From Burhinus oedicnemus (lineage: Eukaryota; Chordata; Aves; Charadriiformes; Burhinidae), in the NCBI GenBank assembly GCA_008921705.1, contig VFFE01007668.1:132386-196385 (forward strand): a stretch of 64,000 bases of DNA. The letters run 5' to 3'. Position 1 is the stretch's first letter; each line of letters begins with the position of its first letter. Made by a program: the position numbers and the translations under genes. Positions 54,601 through 64,000 of this stretch are shown in pieces. The notes under the pieces are model-generated. The model worked only from the letters and a program-made list of their open reading frames with translations, had not been told where the DNA came from and did no database searches.

Positions 54601-55233
54601 ACCTATGATTGTGGCACAGGATACAGAAATTATTCATCCTTCACTATGTATTGCAATCCAACCTTGGGTCACAAAAAAGGCTGCTTCCTTTATGGTGCAG
54701 TAGACATGCTCAGGCTGCTTCAAAGAATATTTGTGATCCAAATATTCCAAGTGTGCCATATACAAAAGGCATAAAAACTCATAGTGCTTTGTCCTGAGTA
54801 TAACAGTTTGGCAAAGCTGAAAGAGACTATGTTTAATGAAACTCCACAAGCTCTCCTGGCAAGTCTGTTCTACCCATGTTTTAATATTTGACGGCTGGGT
54901 TATAACATACAGTATCTTATTATTTACTATTATTTTGCACCTATCTGACATTAGTGAATGTTGCAAATGAGTGCTGCTGCTGTCAACCCAAAGAATTAGG
55001 TCAATTATACATATATATCCCCAAAAAGGCTTGTCTTTGAAACTTTTTCATAGTCTATTGGTAAATGATTAACAAATTAACAAATTGCATCTGCCAGAAT
55101 AATAGTTCGGTAGCCATTCTTAACCATTTTTTCATGTCAACATGATTCTAAAGAATATGAAATAGTAAGGGGAAAGAAGGATAGCAATACAGTTTATTCT
55201 ACAGGCAAGTATTCTCAGCTATGTAAAGGATAA
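48634..55233. other. Unassigned AT-rich stretch
   Basis: About 6.6 kb. No named repeat or exon. A 150-codon plus-strand frame is open from an ATG at 50889-51341, with several Cys but no domain I recognise; I treat it as chance. A segment near 53860-53900 (GAGCCGCTCCTGTGGTACAG) faintly recalls antisense CR1 ORF2 but is too short to call. Confidence 0.5.
55229..55233. repeat. Target-site duplication GATAA (left copy)
   Basis: GATAA directly precedes the TG of the solo LTR and is repeated directly after its other end at 55827-55831. A 5-bp duplication is in the range produced by retroviral integrases. Confidence 0.8.
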
Positions 55234-55826
55234 TGTCATTGTTTAACCCCAGCTGGCAACTAAGCACCATACAACTGTTCACTCCCCACCAGTGGGATGG
55301 GGGAGGGAATCAGAAGACAAAAAGTGGGAAAACTCAGGGGTTGAGATAAATACAGCTTAATAAATAAAGCAAAAGCTGCACACGCAAGCAAAGCAAAACA
55401 AGGGATTCATTCACTACTTCCCATTGGCAGGCAGGTCTTCAGCTGCCTCCAGGAAAGCCGGGCTCCATCACGTGCAATGGTCACTTGGGAAGACAAACGC
55501 CATAACTCTGAATGTGCCCCCCTTCCTTCTTCTTCCCCCCCAGCTTTACATGCTGAGCGTGATGTCATACGGTATGGAATATCCATTTGATTAGATGGGG
55601 TCAGCTGTCCCCACTGTGTCTCCTCCCAACTTTTTGTGCACTGCCAGCCTACTTGCTGGTGAGGTGTTGTGAGCATCAGAAAAGGCCGTGACTCTCTGTA
55701 AGCACGGCTCAGCAATAACTAAAACACCCCTGTGTTAGCAACACTGTTTCCAGCACAAATCCAAAACATAGCCCCATACTAGCTACTATGAAGAAAATTA
55801 ACTCTACCCCAGCCAAAATCTGCACA
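55234..55826 (-). mobile_element. Solo LTR of a bird endogenous retrovirus, 593 bp
   Basis: On the minus strand the element begins TGTGCAGATTTTGGCTGGGG and ends GGTTAAACAATGACA, so it has the TG...CA ends of an LTR, and it is flanked by GATAA on both sides. Internal words match an LTR widespread in bird genomes: GTAGAGTTAATTTTCTTCAT, GGGGCTATGTTTTGGATTTG, AGTAGGCTGGCAGTGCACAA, GGGACAGCTGACCCC, GGAAGACAAACGCCATAACT-type complements, and CCAGCTGGGGTTAAAC. A CRE-like TGACATCA (55567-55560) precedes a degenerate TATA box (TGTAAAG, 55550-55544). Farther on is a degenerate polyadenylation signal (ATTAAG, 55361-55356). No internal viral genes lie next to it, so the provirus was reduced to one LTR, presumably by LTR-LTR recombination. 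Open frames inside it are not genes. Confidence 0.92.
55560..55567 (-). promoter_or_regulatory. CRE-like site in LTR U3
   Basis: TGACATCA on the minus strand, one CpG transition away from the cAMP-response element TGACGTCA, placed about 10 bp upstream of the TATA-like box of the LTR. The change is what deamination of a methylated CpG would give. Confidence 0.5.
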
Positions 55827-55831
55827 GATAA
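55827..55831. repeat. Target-site duplication GATAA (right copy)
   Basis: Second copy of the 5-bp duplication that bounds the solo LTR. Confidence 0.8.
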
Positions 55832-58800
55832 AAAGTCAAAGATAGAAATAACTTGCCAGTTTAAATAGTAAATATATAGTGCACGCTGTAGAGGCAGCAA
55901 GTTCCTTCCAGGCAAACGTTCATATTATTTCAGAGACCAGGGTGGTTGGAATTCAATTATTTGATAGAGCTGGAACCTCTGAAGGGCTTCCTTGTGTGTA
56001 TTGGTGAGAACTCTAATTGAAGCAGACAATGAACAGGTCAGAGCTTACTGAAACTGATTAACTGCATCATCTGCCCTGCAATTATTGTTACTGCTCTTGA
56101 GGCTTCTAAGTGTGAGAGCTTTCCTCAAGAGGTACATACGTAGTTTTCCAAGAAAGTTTTTTGTCCCACTCTGATTATGTGTCTAAACATTACCTAAGTG
56201 TAGACTCATCACCTTTATCTAGGGAAAAATAGACCTCTGGAGGGGGTGTTTCATCTCCTCCTAAAATATGTATCGAAGATGAATTGGTCTCTGAAGGTGT
56301 CATTTCTCACCACGGGCTTTAGAAGAAACCTAGAGTGATTAATGCCTTATATTTAGAGATCCGTTGAGATAAAATTTACCATTGGTATGTTTTCATTTAA
56401 GACTTCATTGTATGTGAAGAGAGAAATAGGTTATGCATAATAGTAGTTTTGATTCTGTGTCTTTGAAATTGTATGATCAACTATTAGGTACGTAAACAGT
56501 CCCGCATAATAACAGAGGTAATGACTCTACTTGTGTGCTAGGAACTGGTCATTGAGATAAGAACGGACAGATCTGCTTTATTTTCTTCTAGACTGTTCTG
56601 TGAGAGAACACTTTCGTGTGATTAAGTTCTGGTACATTTCTAAATAAAAAGGCTAACTATTATGTTTTTATGACAGATTCATCCATGAGTAGATAGACCA
56701 CCATTTTTTTCATACATTGTAAATTCTTTTAAACACGTGGCAGAAACTTTAGCATTCTAGTAATGAACATCTCTGATTTGAAAAGCTGTGATAGATTCTG
56801 AGTATATGAACTGGGATTATTTACAATGGTGAAAAGGACAGCTACATTTTTTTCCTCACAGATTGCAGATCTGTGTCTCTGTTGGACATTTTTTTTAATT
56901 CTCTTGGTCTATTAATTTTATGAACTTCCCTCCCCTTTTTCAAACCATTTTTGCATATTTTATTACAGAACTTACTTTCCTTGTTAGGCATCAAAGATCT
57001 ATCACATCAAAATATTTAAATGCTTAATAATCCCAGTATAGAGCTACAAGTATTAATGAGGTCATTCCTCTGAATCCAAGCACTGCTTTCTTTTTATTCC
57101 CTTTTCTTTCCCTGTCAAATCTAATCGGAGTCAGAACTTCCTAAATCCTGGCCTAAAGTCCTATTTTTTACTGATTTGAAATTACATATTGCACTCTGTG
57201 GTGCTAATCCAATTTTACAGTTTTATGCTTTTTATAAGAGCAAGTGATTGCGATGTAGGTTAAAGTGCATTAAAATTCTGGTTATGTCGAGTGTTGGGAC
57301 AGATCAGGTAAAGAGATGAAAAGGGAATTCTTCAGGGCAGAAAGGACAATCTTATCAGATGTAGGTGAACCAGATACATAACAAGTATTTCATGTTTGTA
57401 GAATAGAAGGATATCACAGTCATATAAGAACACTTCCACTGGAAGTCCTTCATTAAAAGCAGTCCCATATGACTTCTTATGTTTCAAAACTCTAGAGTAT
57501 GAGAAGTGATATCTTCTCACCCCAACCAGAAGTAAATGATATCCAAAGTAATGAACTCAAATCTTATTTAAATGTGTAAAATGGAAAGAGAGGATTGCCA
57601 GTCAGTTGGCAGCATGCTTTGTTCAGCATTGTGAGTTAAAAATAATCACCTGTAATAGCATAGAGGAAACATAGTCAAAGTGTTGCATTCTCATCCATTG
57701 AAAAGTGGAAAGAAAACAGACCACCAAGAGTTGTTCTGATTTGTAGCAAGAAGGACAAGAATGAAAGGGTCTTTTTTAAAAAAAAAAAAGTCAAAACTAG
57801 TAAATTAAGGAAAACAGTTACAAATTCTGTATCGGTAATGCCATTTGCTTTTGATCTGCCTTTTCTGTTTAGATGCAAGACCTGTGTGTTACCTGTATGT
57901 TTATATAGTACCTAACTTAATGTCTCTTCTAAGTGATGCTTTTAACAAAAATAGTATTGAAAAAAAAAACTGTATTGAAGACAAATTTTGGGTTAGTAAT
58001 TTGTTCTGATTATATTCTAGAGTAAAGTTTGATTTTGTAAATTTTTGGGATAATCTTTTAATAGATTGAGAAAGGTAAGGTTTCTGCCTTATGTTTGAGC
58101 AGCTACAATGAGAAATGGGCACAGAATCTTGTGTGGGTTTCAGATTGTTCCTTTTTCTATTGTCAGATGAACATCACCGTTCAATATTTTAATTTTCAGC
58201 ACAATACTACTTTATTTTAGTCATACATATGTTCCATGAAAAGAAGCATCCATCCTGCTAAGTCTGGGCACTCCTTGATATGACTTAGAAATACAGTAAA
58301 ATAATATCTTTTCCTCAGTTATTATCCTGAATCAAACCCATATGTCCAAAGGCATAATTCTGATCTTTTTGATCTGCCTTTGGAATTCTTCCTGTTTCTA
58401 TCAGCTCAGGAAGCACATTTCACCGTTCACTCCCTCAAGATCAGCAACCTAAAGCCATTTTGCCAGTGTCTGGGGAGAACTGAAGCTGCTAGACACAACT
58501 GAGTGGGAAGGATACTGATGCTGGACCAGAGTTTTGCCATATTTTGCTAGAGTTAGAAGCTCAGTTTTCTCAGACAAGCCACAGGCAACAGTCAGGGTTT
58601 TATGCAGATTATTTTCCCCTTATTTTTTGTAGTGTATTGACACTGCAAGCTCCTTGACTGTTCTGATAGTAAGTAAATTGAAATCCTCAAGCTATTCTTT
58701 GAATGGTATAGAATACAGGTAATTTTGATCCTGCTTCTTTTCTAGGTTCCCACAAACAGATGTCCTTTATGCTTTATTAGTTTCTTTCTGGGAACTGTGC

Positions 58801-61800
58801 TGATAAAATGAGCTAGGAGCATGTTGCACATTAGCATTGTCATCATGTACAAGTTCATTAGTGTGTGGTACCCACCATATGCATTGATCCAGGACCACCC
58901 TGCAGTACCACAGTTGTTTCACATATGTTCAGATCACGGCTCCTCTAGCAAGACCAAGAACAAACAGCTGAGAGTCACAGTAACTCTCTGTGTATGTGAG
59001 CCTCTGTTTTGCAACTGATTCTGTCACATTCTGAATGGTCACTATTTTCTTTTTTTTTAATAAATTAATTCATACTCTGTAGAAGGGAACAGGGCAAAGA
59101 CTGCGACAATGTGGACGGTGTGAAAGGGCCAGCATATCCTAGACACTGTAATAGGGAAATAACCCTGGCAATTCAGAGGTCAGAAATAAGGCAGAAAGGT
59201 AATTTTTGTCTGTGCCTGCAAAGCTTCTGAATTCCTGTTCAAAATTGAAATGAAACTGAACAGTTTCTGAAACATTTTGGTGGTTTGCTTCATAGGGGGG
59301 AAAAAATGAAGTCACTAAAATTATCTCCCTTCAAGACCAAAGCCCATGATGAGGAGGCTAACAAACTGTGGAAGAATGAAGAGATTATATCTCACTATCC
59401 TACATCTCGTATTTATGCCCTACTTATTCCCTTATAATTTAGAAGTCTCTCCTGAACTCAAGAAACAAGTCTAAAGAGCAAAATTTGATGCTGATCAAGT
59501 TTGTGAGTACAAAGCATTTGAATTTTGAAAAAACTGTATTTCTGGAATGAAAAACATTTTGTTGAAAATTCTCTAAACCTCGTAAAGTCATTACTTCAGA
59601 GCTACATGGAAAAAAAATACTTGAACTTGTCATTGGAGAACGCTGTACTGAAGGGATTAAGCAAAATAAACTAAATGTGTACATACTATCGCATCACTTT
59701 ATGAGAATCCAAGTCTGAGTTTCAAAGAAGTAGAATAGTCATATTTTATAAGTTAAATAAAATGGAAACTACATTATCTGAACAGTTTACATCAAAAGTC
59801 AGCAAGGTATCTCTGTGTTAGCTGGTACTTGAACTGTCTTGTCCTAGTTACTTGCATTTTCAAACACCTCACTTTCATATTTGTAGTAACAGTTTATGCT
59901 CCAGTACAGGTCATTGTAACGTGAATCTTGGGTGTGAACTGGTGATTCTTTTGTTTTAACTTCTGTTGACTACGCATAGTATGGTACTTAGTGAAGCAGA
60001 TTCATTCATTTGAAGAGAAAGTTATATTATGTTTTAAAGGTGGTTGAAAACTGTTATACTGAAAATAAAACAGCAGTTAACAACAATTAAAGAGAAGTGA
60101 AAGTAACCTCAGAGTTTTTGCCTTTTGTTATAAAGCCTTGGTATGCTTGAGCCCCAGGACATGACACAACCATGTGTAAGAATTTATTGCTTTTAAACAA
60201 GAATTGTGCAAGGACACCCACAAGTTCATATTAGCATGGACTGCTCAGTAGTTGATTGATTATTGTTACACAGTAGGTTGATTCTTTGCATGTTCTTGGG
60301 TTTTGGAGTTATATAATGTTTGCTGTAATGATTGATTCTCACTATTATATTCAGCAGAGGAAAATGTGGAAACTGTTCTTTGAAAAGGCATTCCATTTCT
60401 TGCATTATGCAGACACACATTGCACAAATGTTGATTACATAACTTAAACATTGAATGAGTCATCTTCTGCCATGCCCTTCATCTATGAAGGAATTCTGAG
60501 AACATATGATCCCATCCCCTTTATGAGAGAGTCTAACCTCAGAACTAGAAAGTATTTATCCTCTTCAGCAGAGTTCATTTTCTTGAGAGACCTTTCATAT
60601 ACCGTTCACAGTAAGCTTTATGTGCATTTTAGGCAAAATCTGTGAAGATTTAGTTAAATGTTGAAAGCCTGGGAAGTTCTCATGTATTTAATTATTGTTC
60701 TTTAGGCACTAATGGCAATAGAAACCTAAAAAACATTTTGGTCATATGTAGCACTGTTAATTATTTAAAGATGTTCCCTTAAAGTTGTGGGCATATCAGT
60801 TAACACATAATATGAGTGAAACAATTCTTATGAAGAGACCAGTTGGACCACATCTTGATACTAAATTTCCTAGCTTTTGTCATCTCACTGAAATCCTAAG
60901 AATTAAAAAAGAAGAATCTGGTTCATGGCTTTGATACCAAAATGATATCTATTATTTGGAAAATGTGTATTTTCTAAAACTGTGTTTCTTTTTTAATACA
61001 CAAAATAAAATGTTTTGGGGCTTGGTTTTATTTACATACAAAGAAAATGCATTAGCATTAGTACTGAATAGTCCGCTAGGAAGTCAACGTGTTTTCATGA
61101 GTCACACATAGAACTTTCATGGAATTCTTTGTAATGATATTACATTTGTGAAAGATTTTCCTAAAGACTTGCATATGTAAGCAAAAACCACTGGGAGCAG
61201 AGCATAAAGAATGACTTGTAAAATTATATTTGGTATTCAATTATTAGTTAAAGTGGAATTAATTTCCTAGGATGATCATTACTGAGGTAGTGCATGACAA
61301 TCCAATGACAACTTTGTGTTTATGCTGTCTTCCTTATAAGTTGTCACACTATAATTCGAAAGTACTAAATATTTATATAAACCAGTTTAAAGTAAATTCA
61401 GTCGCGGAGACTAGGGAAACAAAGACAGGTTTTGTCTTTGTTATGAAATTTAATGACAGAAGCTATAACTCACAGGTAAATTGTTATCTTGTTCAAGCAT
61501 TCCTGTAATATCAAAGAACACTTGAGCCATCAAAAATTATGGATATTAAAACTCAACTATTTCTTAGGTTTTTGCAATGCAAATTCACTTCTGGGCACAT
61601 TTTAAGTGGCATATAGTATTTCCTCCAAATTATATTAGATAAATTCATGGACTATTACACTGTTGTCATTCAGCTCATTTCGATGAAAAAGCAATTACTT
61701 ACGGCAGATTAATGCAAAGAGTGGCCATAATCACAGTAGGTTAGGTTAAGAGTTTATTAGAAATACACAAGCCATTTAAATTAACCCAAATGACCAGCAT

Positions 61801-64000
61801 GTCAGTTCAAAAGAAACATGTGCTTTAATTTGTTAAACTGTAACCTTTGCTATATTAGAAAAATACTTTGACACAAACACTTTACAAATGTCAGCAGAAA
61901 ATCCATACTCCATTTCTTCACATTGGTTTTGTGACACAGTGTTTGCTGATATTCGTCAAGGGATAAGTTACGATTGATTTCCTTCCACCCTTACTCTTTT
62001 CTCTTGTATTATGGGGAATTAAAGGGCAAAAATGACCTGTTTTTTTCCCAGACCATTCATATGGATATGCTACGCTAGGTAAACTTAACTGCTGCCTGGA
62101 ACTTAAAGGTCAACAGAATCTCTAAAAAAAGCTTTGAATGGTAACTGTTAGAGAAGGCCAGAGTATCCTAAAACTGAGGAGCAAAAGTAATGCAGAAAGT
62201 GGAAGAGCTGGTGTGGAAAGATATTCTGAGACTTTTGCTTCTGCCTTTTCTCTAGATGTTGCTCCTGTGTATTACACACCAAAATGGAATTGCTGAAAAC
62301 AGTTCGATTTAAAGAATCAGTAATATTTCTTGCTTTAGGATAAAATGTCTTCATTTTCCTAACTCTGTTTCTATCTGTCCATTTCAAAAAGTTTTGTCAA
62401 TGTAAGATTTAAAGATTATGTTTATACACTGGAGGTGTGTTCCCCTGCTGAAAGAACATTGCCCTTTTGCTAATGCATTTTGAATTGGATGGGAACATGT
62501 GATAGAGACACTTTGAAAATAACATTAAAGACATATCCTGCAAATGATCCAAGCATATGAGCTACTTCATTTCCATGCCTATAATTTCAAATATTGGACC
62601 ATGAGCTGTTGATATGGCTGAAGAATGAACACACACACATATATAAATACACATATTTGCATACATATGTATATGTACACCTTGGGTGGCTAATTGTGCT
62701 ATTTGAGAGATGCTTTTCTTGGAAAAAGATTTTAAGAAGCAATAAATGGTTTTGTTGATATTATATCAAGAAACTGCAATGAGGAAGATGCCTGACTTTC
62801 ACAGCATAAAAGACACAAAGCAATTAAACCATGTATTTCATATGAATGTGAGTCTTACATGTTTACTTCTTCATTGTCCTTTATTCCCCAAGAAACAGTG
62901 TAGTCAAAATGAATACTCAGAGAAGATATCTTAGCTCAGACTCTCACAGATTTAGCAAAACTTCAGTGATTTAAATGGAATTATGCCTTATTACTCCAGG
63001 AGATTTTCTGAGATGGTTCAGTAGATATTCTGTCTTGAGGATATTTGTCTTTCATCTATTGACAAAGATGGGCATTAAGAGCATTCTGAACACGAGATGT
63101 GATAAATGGAGGAATAAAGAGGTCAGAGAAACACCTTTCATAGAGACATCGAAAGAATATAAAGTGTTTTTTTTAAAAGAAATAGGCTAACAAAATAATG
63201 CTGTATGTATGTCTAAAATTACTAATGAGAATGTGAAGAAAGAACATTTAGATGGCAGTTATGCTGAGATATGTTATGTCCTGCAGCATTTCAGGGTGTG
63301 TGTGGGATAATTACTTGCTTCTAAAAATTGGTAACGCAGGTTCTGTATTAGTCTTTCCTGGCATATGAACCTCGCATTACTAGGTATGTTCCGCACTGAT
63401 TGTAGAGAAAGCTGTCACAGACTTGCATTTTTATATGTGATTTAGCAAAAGATTTGACTGTGTTAAACATGGATCACAATTAGGAAAGAAAATTGAAATA
63501 CTTCTTTCTCCTGATGTACATATATTCAAAGGAACATAGGCACTTAAGTCATCTGTGATGGGACAAACCACAGGGGTTACCACTCCTTGGATGGAATAAT
63601 TTTTCTATGCAGGAATAACAGCAAAAAAACATAATCTAAGTAATACAGTTTGCAAGGAGTTTAGAGATCATCACAGACAGTACACTGGTCCAGGTGACTA
63701 CTGCACAATTGAAATGTGGTTCCAGTTCAAAGAAATGGGATCCATTAGCTTTCAAAACCATAAAGATAATAACAAAAAGTCTTAATACGAGAAACTATTC
63801 TGCACATTGGCTTTTTGAATGTCATTATTCTCAATGAAAAATGACAAGGACCTTAACAAAATGAAGAAATCCTTACTGGAAAGAAAGAAAAATTTGTTTT
63901 GTTCCTTATAACAAAAAGTGACTTAAGAAATTCCACTGCTCTTTTCAAGAGGGCAATGGACCTTTGTAAAAAGTTTACTTCGGTTGAAAGACCAAGTACC
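55832..64000. other. Unassigned AT-rich stretch
   Basis: About 8.2 kb in which I find no LINE, LTR, RNA gene or exon I can support. It contains short A- or T-runs (12 A at 57778-57789) and a CA/TA-rich low-complexity tract near 62631-62680. Open frames are short and unremarkable. Confidence 0.5.
62631..62680 (+). repeat. CA/TA-rich low-complexity tract
   Basis: ACACACACACATATATAAAT followed by ACACATATTTGCATACATAT and a self-complementary TACATATGTATATGTA. Decayed dinucleotide repeat. Confidence 0.75.

Noticed and set aside
55407..55915. Two minus-strand open frames (102 and 68 codons)
   Set aside because: The first lies wholly within the solo LTR and the second runs from it into flanking DNA; neither is a retroviral or host protein.
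1..64000. CRISPR arrays, tRNA, rRNA or operon-like gene clusters
   Set aside because: None seen. The sequence is vertebrate, and the only regular arrays are microsatellites.

Overview
This is bird genomic DNA. The evidence is the set of CR1 non-LTR retrotransposon copies: the octamer-type 3' tail (ATTCTATG-like, read on the minus strand), the bird-type CR1 3' sequence, and a CR1 ORF2 reverse-transcriptase relic. A solo LTR of a type widespread in bird genomes supports this. The DNA is AT-rich, with short microsatellites and one 20-N assembly gap, as expected of a gene-poor stretch of a large chromosome. I see no bacterial or viral gene content and cannot name the species.

No complete protein-coding gene is visible. 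The long open frames are either relics of CR1 ORF2 or are no longer than chance allows in 64 kb. Layout: 711-2026 long 5'-truncated CR1 with broken reverse transcriptase; 5353-5579 old CR1; 6089-7181 simple repeats and the gap; 7182-19496 mostly featureless AT-rich DNA; 19497-19880 (CCTT)n followed closely by a CR1; 22129-22470 old CR1 reverse-transcriptase fragment on the plus strand; 26304-26628 CR1; 34016-34794 probable LTR; 40978-41076 candidate exon; 47585-48110 very old CR1/L3-like remnant; 48523-48633 short CR1; 55234-55826 solo LTR bounded by a 5-bp target-site duplication; the remainder unassigned.

The most interesting non-repeat signal is 40978-41076. It is a 99-nt segment with a branch-point-like sequence, an AG acceptor, an AAG|GTAAGT donor and a frame open throughout (33 codons, phase 0/0). 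It could be an exon of a plus-strand gene whose introns fill this window. Eight of the nine transposable-element copies I can orient lie on the minus strand, which fits the usual depletion of sense insertions in introns but proves nothing. I found no convincing new biological system here.
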